A stretch of 64,000 bases of DNA from Pedobacter sp. MR2016-24 (GTDB lineage Bacteria; Bacteroidota; Bacteroidia; Sphingobacteriales; Sphingobacteriaceae). Below, one piece after another: positions 44,943 to 54,594 of this stretch. Within the stretch, counting starts at the first letter, position 1; every line of letters starts with the position of its first letter. The notes under the pieces are model-generated. The model was not told the origin of the DNA and made no database searches. It was given only the letters and a program-made list of their open reading frames with translations. The translations under genes and the position numbers were made by a program. Where the stretch lies: positions 124,001 to 188,000 of the forward strand of contig NZ_JAPIVO010000008.1 of the NCBI RefSeq assembly GCF_026239655.1. The letters run 5' to 3'.

Positions 44943-46532
44943 TTAAAGCTCACTATATTGAACATCGATAACTTTCCCGAGACCAGTGAATGAATTGGTA
45001 TAAAAAGTAAGATTCCCCATTAGTGCGGGCGCCTGATAGAAATCAACTGTTCCAGAAGTAGTGGGATTCTGCTCATCATTACTTCCCACAATAATACCGA
45101 AGCCAGGACAGCCTAGCCTTGCTAAGAAATTAGGTATTGAACTTGGGGTAAATACAGTAAGGGTATTTCCTTTTAGCATTGAGATTTTCCGGCTACCATA
45201 ATCTTTAGCCACTTTAACCACCTTATTATCCATATCATATTGATAAAGCTTATTTCCACTAACGTAGAACAGATAACCATACTGTTGGTCTAAAACAAAC
45301 TTATCGGCCGTCGCAATGCCAGTCAGCCTATCAGTGATATCTTCAAATGAATTCACATTTATGGTGATAGCTGCAGTAGCAGTCGGATAAGGGAAATTGA
45401 TTCTCGCTAGGTAATAGTGACTATTATTATCTTTCAAAATGGCAGCTACCTGACCACTAAACACTGCTGTTGAACCCATCCACACCAAATCTTTACCAAC
45501 CGATGCCAGATTGAGCCCTTGTCCGGAAACATTTAATACCGTAGCGGTGCTGGATGAATAATTACTTCTCATGAAACGTTTGCCCTCGGTATCAAAGAAC
45601 ATAGCATGCATAAATGTATTATAAGGAGCAGCAAAGTACTCAGATATAGGGAAAGTTCCGGCAGTGCCAGCTATACGATTAATTGGCGTCCCATATAAAG
45701 AATAGATATAATGGTAGATATAAAGCTGATGGTCTTTATAAGCATAAGCACCACCATAAGTTCCAGGGTAGATTTTTGAAACGAAAGCAGGTTCACCAGA
45801 CACCGTCTCGTTTGCAAGAGAGTTGCGCAGCTTATTCCAGGTGAAACCGGTAGTAATGTTAAACCACTCCGTCTCTTTATCAGTATTGATGTACAAACGG
45901 TAATCTAATGATGTATTAATGGCATCTCTGTTATGAAATGCAGCCAGTGAAACAGGCTTCCCATCCAACTCCATAGCATTGCCGGTATTCACATCTTTAA
46001 TCAGGGAAGTGAAGTCGCGATAGATGACCGGAAATGTATTCCAGCTATCTCTGTTTTCTTCATAATAATCTAGTCTCGCTTTGCCAGCGATATCATTCAG
46101 AACGAACCATCCTGCTGGTAAAAAAGAGTCATATACTTCCAGATTAAGACTTTTTTGCCATGATATTCCCGTTGATTTCTGTTTAACGACATAATATAAA
46201 CGATATTTTCCTACAGCCAGTGGAAGCACAATATCAAGATTTTTTCCGTTATGAATCAGCTTTTTTGCTGTAGTATTGCCTGCATAGGCATCCCATTCAA
46301 ACGTAAAATCATTTTCATTAAAGTTTGTACCATGTAAAAAATTCAATTCTGGTGTGATAGCAGCAATTGTACCGATACTGTACTTGTAGTCATCTACTAC
46401 ATTGCCTATACCCAGTGAATCTATTGATTTATAATCATAGTTTCCTACATCCTTCCGGCATCCGGCAGAAAAAATAGCTGTCAGGCCAGCGCAAATTAAA
46501 GCAAGGAGCATTCCTTTATATCGTGTCTTCAT
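44943..46532 (-). CDS. PKD-like family surface lipoprotein
   Basis: This lipoprotein has about 529 residues, with lipobox IFSAGC. The open frame reaches a GTG at 46559 inside the preceding stop; the ATG codons at 46550 and 46532 are better, and 46532 (MKTRYKGMLLALICAGL) gives the cleanest signal. The mature protein has an N-terminal PKD-like beta-sandwich (about 40-150; FTFEWDAYAGNTTAKKL, VGKYRLYYVVKQKSTG) and a long propeller-like C-terminal region (GWFVLNDIAGKARLDYY onward). Such proteins are encoded beside SusCD pairs together with DUF4843 proteins and probably form part of the surface binding complex. The ligand is unknown. Confidence 0.82.
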   Translation of the reverse strand: MKTRYKGMLLALICAGLTAIFSAGCRKDVGNYDYKSIDSLGIGNVVDDYKYSIGTIAAITPELNFLHGTNFNENDFTFEWDAYAGNTTAKKLIHNGKNLDIVLPLAVGKYRLYYVVKQKSTGISWQKSLNLEVYDSFLPAGWFVLNDIAGKARLDYYEENRDSWNTFPVIYRDFTSLIKDVNTGNAMELDGKPVSLAAFHNRDAINTSLDYRLYINTDKETEWFNITTGFTWNKLRNSLANETVSGEPAFVSKIYPGTYGGAYAYKDHQLYIYHYIYSLYGTPINRIAGTAGTFPISEYFAAPYNTFMHAMFFDTEGKRFMRSNYSSSTATVLNVSGQGLNLASVGKDLVWMGSTAVFSGQVAAILKDNNSHYYLARINFPYPTATAAITINVNSFEDITDRLTGIATADKFVLDQQYGYLFYVSGNKLYQYDMDNKVVKVAKDYGSRKISMLKGNTLTVFTPSSIPNFLARLGCPGFGIIVGSNDEQNPTTSGTVDFYQAPALMGNLTFYTNSFTGLGKVIDVQYSEL

Positions 46533-46558
46533 TTGAATATTTTTAATCATTTTTCCCA

Positions 46559-47329
46559 CTAGTTAGCTAATTGTCCCATTTTAATTTCCGAACTATTTTC
46601 ATCCAGATAAATATGTCCCGCAGCAGCTTCTTTATTGAGCCAGTAGTACATATACCTTCCATAAGACAAGAGTAAAGTAGAGGTTAGCGTGTTCGCTGCC
46701 GGATCATAAAAGAAAGCAGGTTGCAGATTTAATACTTCCATCATCAGGTCTACTTTTTTACGGGAATAAGCGCCAAAGTAAGATATAACTGCTGCTCTTC
46801 TCGCATAGGTGGTCCAGAGGTAAGATACCCCCGCAACATCATCCATCAGTACTTTATATTTTAAATAAATCTTTGAGGTGTCGCCCAGCTTCGTCGTAAA
46901 TGCGCTATTCTGTTCCAGTAAAAGATCCAGTCTATAAGCATTACTGGCCATATCAGCAGTTCTGTGAATCTTAAGCAAGAGGGTATCCACTACCATTCCT
47001 GCACGGATCACCGGCGGGCGAAGGAAAGTATAGTGCTGATTCACTATTGCCGTCGTCGAATCCGTGACTTTTAACTGGAAAGGACGGTCATGATCACTTG
47101 GAGAACCTGTAACGGCGACCGGAATAGACACTACGGAATCCGTAATACTATAGCCCACAAAGCCAAATGATATGTTTCTGATCAGTGCACTTTTTGCAGC
47201 GATCGCTTCTTTGAAGTAGATACTACTACCATTGGTAGGTTCATCATACAATTCAAGGCCTTTTTTACTGCACGACTGGACAAATAAGCCCAGGGTCGTT
47301 AATATGAATAAACTATTTCTGATCTGCAT
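46559..47329 (-). CDS. DUF4843-type surface lipoprotein
   Basis: This 256-residue lipoprotein (lipobox LFVQSC, Cys near residue 20) has the DUF4843 pattern: GSSIYFKEA near the start, SFGFVGYSITDSVVSIPVAVTGSPSDHDRPFQLKV, and a helical second half (VLMDDVAGVSYLWTTYARR). Members are encoded right after SusD genes with PKD-like proteins and are thought to be accessory surface proteins of the transporter complex. The gap to susD is 12 bp, and the stop sits beside the next gene's start region. The precise function is unknown. Confidence 0.85.
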   Translation of the reverse strand: MQIRNSLFILTTLGLFVQSCSKKGLELYDEPTNGSSIYFKEAIAAKSALIRNISFGFVGYSITDSVVSIPVAVTGSPSDHDRPFQLKVTDSTTAIVNQHYTFLRPPVIRAGMVVDTLLLKIHRTADMASNAYRLDLLLEQNSAFTTKLGDTSKIYLKYKVLMDDVAGVSYLWTTYARRAAVISYFGAYSRKKVDLMMEVLNLQPAFFYDPAANTLTSTLLLSYGRYMYYWLNKEAAAGHIYLDENSSEIKMGQLAN

Positions 47330-47341
47330 AATAGATTTTAT

Positions 47342-48766
47342 TTAACGTGAACTAAGCTCTGATTCAGGTATAGGGAATATATAACTGGTAAGTGATATAG
47401 GATATGTTCCCGTTCCGCTTACTGTATTTGGACTGGCAATACTGGTAAAGCGATTTCTTTTATAATAATACCACAACTGCCCTTCACCGTAGAATTCTTT
47501 CAGGTATTCCTTGGTCAGTTCATTTTTTAGATTATTATAATTGGTAATATCTACGGGCAGATTTCTTTTTTGTCTCACCGTATTCAGATAAGCCAATGCC
47601 TGGGCAGGGTCAGTCTCGCACTCTGCAGCGATGTAATACACTTCGCTTAGTCTAATCAACGGAACTGTAAAACGGCGGGTAAGTGAAGTGGTAGACATAT
47701 CCTGGTATTTGATGAAAGTTCTGAAAGTAACTGCTCCGCCAGAAGGAAATGGCCAGGAATACACAAAACGGTAATCTCCCTGGTTCCCTTCATACACAGA
47801 TTCCACAAAATTGTTAGATCCTGTAGAAAGTATGCGTAATTCTGATATAGCAGAAGAAAACAATGTATTCTGCAGTTCATACAGTTTATTATTAAATGTT
47901 CCGAAAAGAACTTCAGTAGAGAATATCCGGTTGGCATCAGCCGCAACTCCGGTGATCTCTGCATGAGCAATCCACGGAAACTTGGCTGAAACGGCAATCA
48001 CTTGTTTGGCCAGAACCAATGCTTTTGCTTTATCAGATTCACCACCACTCCACAGGAGCGCCCTGGCTTTAAGCGCCATCGCAGCATATAAGTTTAAACG
48101 GTAATTATTATAATGATCTACTCCGGTCTCCACGGTAATCGGATCTTTTTGCAAATAGCTAATAGATTGCTCCAGGTCCTCAAGAATGGCTCTTAATACC
48201 TCATTTGCAGGTAAAAAATCTCCTACATTTTCACTCACCGTCCGGTAATAGGGAATGGAACGCGCAGTAGGGTTGCTGACATATACCGGACCAAACATAC
48301 GCAGCAAATCAAGGTAAGCCAGTGATCTGATCGCTAAGGCCTCTCCCATATACTGGTCTTCCTGTGCCTGGCTAAGCACCCCTTTATATTTATTCAGGTT
48401 ACTGATAAACTGATTGGTATTCCCGATCAGACCATATAATCCTTTCCAGATTTCCTCGATTGATGCTTTTACAGCTTCATCATCATAATTATGGTGGATA
48501 TAATTGTAGTACTTTGCATTCGTTGCGTAAGCATTGTAACGATGGGCAAACAGATCCAGTTTGTCGAGCGTGAGGTTCTGACCATATAGTGCATTTGAAC
48601 CTAATTTTAGATACAGGGCATTAAGTACTTCGGCAATACCACCACGGGTAGAATAGATCTGCTGTTCAGTCAATTTATCTTCTGGTTGTACATCAATCCA
48701 TTTAGAACAGGAACTAATTAACAGCGTTAGCAGCAGTAAATAATTTAAGTGTATTAGTTTTTTCAT
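47342..48766 (-). CDS. SusD/RagB-family lipoprotein (FecR-controlled locus)
   Basis: This 474-residue SusD homologue with lipobox LLISSC is the partner of the STN-type SusC 5 bp upstream. SusD features are the N-terminal IDVQPEDKLTEQQIYSTRGGIAEVLNALYL region, TPR-like helices (MGEALAIRSLAYLDLLRMFGP), LIRLSEVYYIAAECETDPAQAL, and YLNTVRQKRNLP. The locus contains no glycoside hydrolase, so the ligand may be a peptide, protein fragment or another small ligand rather than a glycan. Context suggests uptake controlled by surface signalling. Confidence 0.94.
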   Translation of the reverse strand: MKKLIHLNYLLLLTLLISSCSKWIDVQPEDKLTEQQIYSTRGGIAEVLNALYLKLGSNALYGQNLTLDKLDLFAHRYNAYATNAKYYNYIHHNYDDEAVKASIEEIWKGLYGLIGNTNQFISNLNKYKGVLSQAQEDQYMGEALAIRSLAYLDLLRMFGPVYVSNPTARSIPYYRTVSENVGDFLPANEVLRAILEDLEQSISYLQKDPITVETGVDHYNNYRLNLYAAMALKARALLWSGGESDKAKALVLAKQVIAVSAKFPWIAHAEITGVAADANRIFSTEVLFGTFNNKLYELQNTLFSSAISELRILSTGSNNFVESVYEGNQGDYRFVYSWPFPSGGAVTFRTFIKYQDMSTTSLTRRFTVPLIRLSEVYYIAAECETDPAQALAYLNTVRQKRNLPVDITNYNNLKNELTKEYLKEFYGEGQLWYYYKRNRFTSIASPNTVSGTGTYPISLTSYIFPIPESELSSR

Positions 48767-48771
48767 GTTTC

Positions 48772-51700
48772 TTATTTTATAGTAGCTGATAAACTGAGTG
48801 AAAAAGATCTGGCAAATGGATAATCTACACCACGCTCTTTTCTAACGGTAGACCAGTAAACCAGGTCATTGGTATAACCATTTATCCTGAGGCTGGAAAT
48901 ATTCGCTTTTTCCAGCCAGCTGCTTTTTTTGAACTCATAACCCAAACTTACAGACTCTATAGTAAGTGCATCTTCACGTTGTACAAATCGGGAAGACATA
49001 TTCGTGGTGCCTGTAAGAGAAATGGCTTTAAACTGTGCCTGATCTCCTGGTTGCTGCCATCTGTCATATAAAGCGCGAGTATCCAGGTTATTGTTAATGA
49101 TCCTGTTCAGTGAAATATTTTCCACCTTATTAAATAGTGCATCGTTCCAGACATCCCTGTTAATGATGTAACGGGCATAGAGGGAGAAATTCAATCCTTT
49201 GTAAGTTAATGTAGTACTGATAACGCCCTGCAGATCGGGTCGACTATTACCAACCTTTACTATATCGTTGTAGCTATAGGTAAAAGTTTGGGAGCCATCT
49301 TTTTTCTGAAAAATTTCGCTGCCGCTGGCCGGATCAATACCTAAGGAAGGTACCGCCCAGATATCATAGTAATCGTATCCGTCATGATAACGGGTTAGGG
49401 AGTTCAGCGATTGCAGGCTTTCATTTAACCCTGACAGGATACCATTAAAGCCATTATATTTTTGGGTCATTGTGGTTCCGGTTAAGCCCACAAACCAAAT
49501 AAATCGCTTTTCAGGTTGATACACTGGTGCATAGCGCACAGTACCTTCCAACCCGTTGGTGGTCATATTGCCTGCATTAATTGGGTAGTTCGCCAATGCA
49601 GTAGAAGATGGCAGATTAATAGCCAATACCAATGGATTTGTATATTTCCGATAGGCATTCAACTGCAGGGTAAGCCTGTGATTAAATATTTCTCCATCGA
49701 CACCTAAATTAGTCTGATAAGTATTTTGCCACTTCAGATTCGCATTACCCAATTTAGTAAGCTCCACTCCCTGACCGAAATAATTATAATTAGACAGGTA
49801 GGTATAAGTAGAGGTAGAACTTGCAGAAGTAAAGTTCTGATTACCCGTTACCCCATAAGAAGCTCTTAACCTCAGGGTATTAAGCCATTCCGCGGACTGC
49901 ATAAACTTTTCTTTATGCAGATTCCAGCTTATACCTGCAGAAGCAAAAGGCTGATAGCTGTTCTCTAAACCAAAAGAGGTAGATCCATCATATGTGAAAG
50001 AGACATCCATATTATAGCGCTCATCATACGAATAAAAGCCATTAGCAATTATAGAATTGCGTCTTGCCACGGCATTAACTGCTAAAGGATTACCATTTTC
50101 CTGGTAACCATATGCAAAACGCGGGTTACCATTTGTTGAGTTAGGAAAGCCTTCTGCAACAAATCCTTTCAATTTGTTGCTTTTATCCTGAATCTCGGCC
50201 CTTAAATTAGCCTGATAGGCATGTTTACCATTTTGGTTAGCATAAGAAGCCATCGCATTAGCAGTATAAGACAGTCCAGTGACTTGCTTATAGGTGTATG
50301 AACCTTTTTTCAATTGATCCGCATCTTCGAATTCAGTAAGCAATGGGGATTTAAAAGTATTGGATGCAGTAGAAGTATTAGAAACCTGCAACGAACTTTG
50401 TAACCTGAATTTTTTCGACAGGTCGTAAATTACCTGTAGATTATTCGTAACGGAAAGATTGGTTGAATAATCAAAACTATTTGAACCAGCATTATACAAG
50501 GGGTTGCTTACATTAATAAAACTTGCCGGGCTAGGATTATAATAGTTATTGGATCTCGAATCATAGAAACTAAAAACATAGGGTTCCGATGCGCCTGGTT
50601 TTTCATAATAGGGATTCATATTTACCCAGGTAGAAAAACTGCCATAATTAGATTCATCAGCACGGTAACCGCTTACATAAGCATTGTTGTTCACTTTCAA
50701 TTTCTTCGTACGGTAAGTTAAGTTAAGGCGCGCACCCCAGTCTTTTCTTCCTGATCCGATCATCGTTCCGCTGAGATTCCTGTAGTTACCACCAGCGCTA
50801 AATGTCAGTGCATCCGATCCGCCCTCGGCATAAAAGGTATGGCGCTGTGAGAAGCCTGTCTGCAAAGGATCGCTTAACCAGTAAGAATTAACACCACTAG
50901 TTACCTTTTGCAGTTTTTGAGAGTACAAAGGGTCGTAATACATATTTTGCAATTCCGGATAACTTGCAGGAGCGGTATATACTCCGGATAGCTTTTCAAA
51001 CTGCAATTTTTCTGCTGCATTCATCATGCTATAAGCACTCAGGTCGGGATTCTCTATCGTCAAGTCCGATACATAACTTAAACGGATTTGTCCGGCTTTA
51101 GGCTGGATGGTCTCGACCACCACTACTCCATTGGAAGCACGGGAACCATAGATCGCTGTTGAGGCAGCATCTTTTAACAAGGTAATTGAAGAAACCCTGT
51201 TCATATCCAGGTCTACAATAGTGCGCAATGCTGCTTCAAAACCATCCAAAATAAAGAGTGGCTGATTGGGATCATCAGAAAATTCATCCCTAAGCGATGA
51301 AGTAGTAATGCTGGACTGCCCACGTAATTCTAAAGTGGGCAGCACATTTGGATTAGAGCCTGCAAGATTGTTTTGAAGAATCAACATGGAAGGATCCAGG
51401 GAGCGCAAACTCTGGATCACATTGACATTACCTGTGCTCTTCAGCTGTTGTCCACTATAGACCGCTGCCGCGCCGGTAAAAGTTTCTTTCATCCTTACTG
51501 TCATACCTGTTGAGACTACAGCAATCTCCTTCAGTGTGTTTTCGCTCTGCTTTAGCGTAATCGTTCCCAACTGAACTTTAGCTGACACCCTTGCTGCCAC
51601 ATAACCCAGATAGGAGATTTCCAGCATTGTGCCTTCGGCAATATCATTCAGCTGGAAGTCACCATTGCCATTAGTACTTACTCTTTTGTTCATAGGTCTG

Positions 51701-52209
51701 CCATCTTTATCTAAAACGGAAACAGTTGCACCTGCAACAGGCTCTCCTCTTTCGTTGGTTACACGACCGCGGACAGTTGTCAGAACCATAGTTTTAAACT
51801 GATGACGTGCATTGTTCAACGCATCTTTTGCCGTAATATTAACGAGTTTGTCTTTGATGATATAGTTTAGGGGCTGACCTTTAAAAATAAGTGGCAGCAA
51901 TTCAACAAGGTCTTTGTCGCTGCTCTTGATGGATACCGGCATTGCGCTTTCCAGATCGTGATTATTGTAAATAAATGCAAAACCACTCTGTTTACGCAGC
52001 TCCTGAAATACACTTTTCAGGGGAGCATTGGTCACTTCCAGTTTTATTTTTTGTGCATGTGTGTAGGCCGTTGCTTCTAAGGTGAGAAACAGGGTTAATA
52101 ATAAAGTTAATCTCATGATTAATTGATAATACAAGGGTGTCTCATAAGCAGGACAGCCGCTTGAGCCGGATATATGCCTTGGAATATTGTATAGTATCTT
52201 ATAATCCAT
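48772..52209 (-). CDS. SusC-family TonB-dependent receptor with STN signalling domain
   Basis: This 1145-residue receptor has an STN domain (about residues 54-128; KLEVTNAPLKSVFQELRKQ, IYNNHDL), a carboxypeptidase-regulatory-like domain (about 142-225; TVRGRVTNERGEPVAGATV), the plug (SSITLLKDAASTAIYGSRASNG) and a barrel ending LSLSATIK. The STN domain contacts the FecR protein encoded just upstream, so ligand binding should trigger the ECF sigma factor. Two starts are possible: 52209, with a long N-terminal extension often seen in this receptor group, or 52116 (MRLTLLLTLFLTLEA), which alone is a good signal peptide. The ligand is unknown. Confidence 0.94.
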   Translation of the reverse strand: MDYKILYNIPRHISGSSGCPAYETPLYYQLIMRLTLLLTLFLTLEATAYTHAQKIKLEVTNAPLKSVFQELRKQSGFAFIYNNHDLESAMPVSIKSSDKDLVELLPLIFKGQPLNYIIKDKLVNITAKDALNNARHQFKTMVLTTVRGRVTNERGEPVAGATVSVLDKDGRPMNKRVSTNGNGDFQLNDIAEGTMLEISYLGYVAARVSAKVQLGTITLKQSENTLKEIAVVSTGMTVRMKETFTGAAAVYSGQQLKSTGNVNVIQSLRSLDPSMLILQNNLAGSNPNVLPTLELRGQSSITTSSLRDEFSDDPNQPLFILDGFEAALRTIVDLDMNRVSSITLLKDAASTAIYGSRASNGVVVVETIQPKAGQIRLSYVSDLTIENPDLSAYSMMNAAEKLQFEKLSGVYTAPASYPELQNMYYDPLYSQKLQKVTSGVNSYWLSDPLQTGFSQRHTFYAEGGSDALTFSAGGNYRNLSGTMIGSGRKDWGARLNLTYRTKKLKVNNNAYVSGYRADESNYGSFSTWVNMNPYYEKPGASEPYVFSFYDSRSNNYYNPSPASFINVSNPLYNAGSNSFDYSTNLSVTNNLQVIYDLSKKFRLQSSLQVSNTSTASNTFKSPLLTEFEDADQLKKGSYTYKQVTGLSYTANAMASYANQNGKHAYQANLRAEIQDKSNKLKGFVAEGFPNSTNGNPRFAYGYQENGNPLAVNAVARRNSIIANGFYSYDERYNMDVSFTYDGSTSFGLENSYQPFASAGISWNLHKEKFMQSAEWLNTLRLRASYGVTGNQNFTSASSTSTYTYLSNYNYFGQGVELTKLGNANLKWQNTYQTNLGVDGEIFNHRLTLQLNAYRKYTNPLVLAINLPSSTALANYPINAGNMTTNGLEGTVRYAPVYQPEKRFIWFVGLTGTTMTQKYNGFNGILSGLNESLQSLNSLTRYHDGYDYYDIWAVPSLGIDPASGSEIFQKKDGSQTFTYSYNDIVKVGNSRPDLQGVISTTLTYKGLNFSLYARYIINRDVWNDALFNKVENISLNRIINNNLDTRALYDRWQQPGDQAQFKAISLTGTTNMSSRFVQREDALTIESVSLGYEFKKSSWLEKANISSLRINGYTNDLVYWSTVRKERGVDYPFARSFSLSLSATIK

Positions 52210-52280
52210 ACATTTGTGTCGTTGGGTTAAGGAATTGGTATATGCTTCAATTATTTATTAATCTGATGACCCGACATTTT

Positions 52281-52309
52281 AGCTGTAGATGTTCGTAGCA
52301 TCTACGGCT
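52281..52309. promoter_or_regulatory. Stem-loop between fecR and susC
   Basis: AGCTGTAGATG (52281-52291) and CATCTACGGCT (52299-52309) pair with one mismatch (G-U possible in RNA) around a 7-nt loop. It lies in the 126-bp gap between the FecR stop and the SusC start, with no T-run on the minus strand. It may be a processing or stability element of the message, or a binding site near the sigma-dependent susC promoter. Confidence 0.4.
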
Positions 52310-52335
52310 TTATGTTTCAAGCCCTCCTGGGTAGG

Positions 52336-53496
52336 TTAGCTTTTTATCATGATTCTCCTTCCATTAATTTTAAATGTAACATGTATTTGTTCTTCGATTG
52401 CCTTTAGAATAGTGGGCAATGGAATATTTCTAGGTATTTCACCAGACAAGGTCTTATCCGAGCCGATACTTCCCTTGTTTACAAATTCCACATTATACCA
52501 GCGTTCCAGCTGTCTGAAAATTTCCTGTATATCACTGTCGTCAAGAACGATAATATCATTTCTCCAGGCAATAAAGTTGTCAGCATCAACTTTGCTGATA
52601 CGGAGATTCCCTTCCCTGACCATAGCCTGATCTCCCGGTGTAAGTATTTTTTGAATTCCCTTTTTTGTGCGCAGGTTGATGCGGCCGCTAATAAGCGTGA
52701 CAACACCTTTATCCGGAGTATAGGTATTGACATTAAATGCTGTGCCCAGTACGGTGACAGACTGTCCTGCGCTTTTTACAATGAAAGGATGTTTGCGGTC
52801 GTGAGCTACCTCAAAATAAGACTCCCCGCTCACTACTACCATACGTTCCTCCCCCTTGAATGTACTAGGATAGCTAATCGAACTGGCGGCATTCAACCAT
52901 ACTTTAGTGCCGTCAGAAAGCGTAACTTTATATTTGCCGGCTCTGGGCACAGACAGCGTTAAAGATTGTCCACCTACATCTTTAAGTAATATTGATCCAT
53001 CTGCATAACGGACCTGGTTACCTCTGAAATCTATTCCTTCCACCTGCTCATTTAACACCATGGATTTACCATTCTCAAGCACCAGTGTTGCTCTGTTTGT
53101 TCCGGGTCGGATAGCTGTTTGGGTGACAGTAAGTGAAGACCGCTCCGCTTTTTTAATATGGCTCCCATAACGGTAGACCAATGTGCCTGTGACTAAGAAA
53201 ACAACTGCAGCAGCAACATAACGCCAGTAAGCCGCAATCTGAATAGTATGTGTCTGCTGCAGTCTATTAATGTTTTGCATTACTTTATTCTCCAGGTCGT
53301 CCACAATTCGATCTATCTGATCTTCTGCAGACTCATTATTCTCATCAAAATGACTTAATTCTTCCCTGATGCTACTTTTAAGTGCCTGTGCAGATTGCGG
53401 ATGATCGATATAACCTCCCAGCTCTCCAGCTTCTTCAGTCGTGAGTTGATCCTGTATATGTTTTCTAAAAAGAAGTTGTAGCCTTTCGTTTTTCAC
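52336..53496 (-). CDS. FecR-family anti-sigma factor
   Basis: This 386-residue protein starts at a GTG (53496); no in-frame ATG exists between it and an upstream stop, and the next internal Met lies well inside the domain. The cytoplasmic N-terminal part (about 1-88) should hold the sigma factor; a membrane helix follows (about 89-109, VAAAVVFLVTGTLVYRY). The FecR domain (about 115-300; LPRAGKYKVTL-like core with SDGTKVWLNAASSISYP, VSGESYFEVAHDRKHPFIV and VLGTAFNVNTY) is periplasmic, and a DUF4974-like C-terminus contacts the receptor. It works with the ECF sigma factor encoded 165 bp upstream and the STN-type SusC downstream. Confidence 0.94.
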   Translation of the reverse strand: MKNERLQLLFRKHIQDQLTTEEAGELGGYIDHPQSAQALKSSIREELSHFDENNESAEDQIDRIVDDLENKVMQNINRLQQTHTIQIAAYWRYVAAAVVFLVTGTLVYRYGSHIKKAERSSLTVTQTAIRPGTNRATLVLENGKSMVLNEQVEGIDFRGNQVRYADGSILLKDVGGQSLTLSVPRAGKYKVTLSDGTKVWLNAASSISYPSTFKGEERMVVVSGESYFEVAHDRKHPFIVKSAGQSVTVLGTAFNVNTYTPDKGVVTLISGRINLRTKKGIQKILTPGDQAMVREGNLRISKVDADNFIAWRNDIIVLDDSDIQEIFRQLERWYNVEFVNKGSIGSDKTLSGEIPRNIPLPTILKAIEEQIHVTFKINGRRIMIKS

Positions 53497-53661
53497 TAAA
53501 TAGGGTATTACATTTTATATTAACCCTATACGTTCAGGCGGAAAAAACCAATGATATAAAATTAAAAATATTTTTAATCATCTGAATATCAGTAATATAA
53601 ATTACAAACCAAAAGTCAATATAGCGAATCACTCCAATAGTTATTTTTCGGGATCAGGCAC

Positions 53662-54267
53662 TTAATTCAGTTTCGAAAAGATATACTCAGCCACCAGAAA
53701 CGCAATAATTGCAGAATCAGCTTTAAGGTATGCTTTCAAAAGACGGTTTGCTTTAGTAATATGTGAATTAACCGTAGCAGTTGATATGGAAAGCAGCTTA
53801 CTGACCTCTTCGTAACTCCGCCCTTCCAATTTGCAGAGTATAAATACCAGTCTGGATTGTTCGGGGATTTGTGCAATCAGCCTGTCTAGTAATGCGCGAT
53901 TTTCCTCTCTGAATAAACATTCTTCAATATGACTATACGCTTCCTCAGCATGCATATGTCTATACGATGTAAGAAAGCGTTTCTCCCGGTTCGCTTTTCG
54001 TATGGTATCAAATATCAGGTTCTCCCCGATTTGGAAAAGATATGCTTTTATAGGTAAAGCTTCATTTATTTTACTGCGATGCATCCATACCCGAACAAAT
54101 AATTCTTGCAAAACCTCTTCTGCATCCTCGGGCGACTTTAAAATGTGCAGTATCCTTTTTGCAAGCATCCTCTTGTATGTCTCCATTAACTTTCTGAACG
54201 CAAGCTGATCTCCATTCTTCAGTTGCCGTAATAAATCCTGTTCTTCTGTACCCACACTTAGCAGCAT
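53662..54267 (-). CDS. ECF-type RNA polymerase sigma factor
   Basis: This 201-residue sigma-70-family protein starts at the ATG 54267 (MLLSVGTEEQDLLRQL); the frame extends two codons to a TTG. Region 2 contains FRKLMETYKRMLAKRILHI, DAEEVLQELFVRVWMHRSKI and PIKAYLFQIGENLIFDTIRK. Region 4 contains IPEQSRLVFILCKLEGRSYEEVSKLLSISTATVNSHITKA. A hydrophobic C-terminal tail (AIIAFLVAEYIF) is typical for this Bacteroidota ECF group. It is held by the FecR protein encoded downstream and should drive the SusC operon. Upstream is a 327-bp AT-rich gap. Confidence 0.95.
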   Translation of the reverse strand: MLLSVGTEEQDLLRQLKNGDQLAFRKLMETYKRMLAKRILHILKSPEDAEEVLQELFVRVWMHRSKINEALPIKAYLFQIGENLIFDTIRKANREKRFLTSYRHMHAEEAYSHIEECLFREENRALLDRLIAQIPEQSRLVFILCKLEGRSYEEVSKLLSISTATVNSHITKANRLLKAYLKADSAIIAFLVAEYIFSKLN

Positions 54268-54594
54268 CTTCAAATATTATATTGAGCAAAACAATCGACC
54301 AATTTACGTAAAAAAGTAAAATTATCAAGCTCAATACGTTGCATACATGGCAGACAACAATCAAAGTGTATTTACCGATTTATGTATTTTAATTAACACG
54401 AATCCCTAAATAAGACATTTAATAACACTACTAAAAATATTATTTCTTTCTATAGCAAAAATAAAAATAACAGATATCTTAAAGCCAAAAAATATATAAA
54501 AAAAGAAAAATGGTTAAATGTAAAATTCAAAATTAATTACATATATAGATGTAAACAACCTTATACAAACCAGTTGCACATTTCTAATAACCGC
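54268..54594. other. 327-bp AT-rich gap
   Basis: The stretch lies upstream of the ECF sigma gene and downstream of the stop of the repeat/glycine-rich protein gene. It is very AT-rich between about 54400 and 54560, with A-runs and a weak TTACAT/ATGTAA stem near 54537-54554. No reading frame of interest and no clear TAnnTTTG box was found. It probably holds the sigma gene promoter and the end of the surface-protein operon. Confidence 0.5.
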
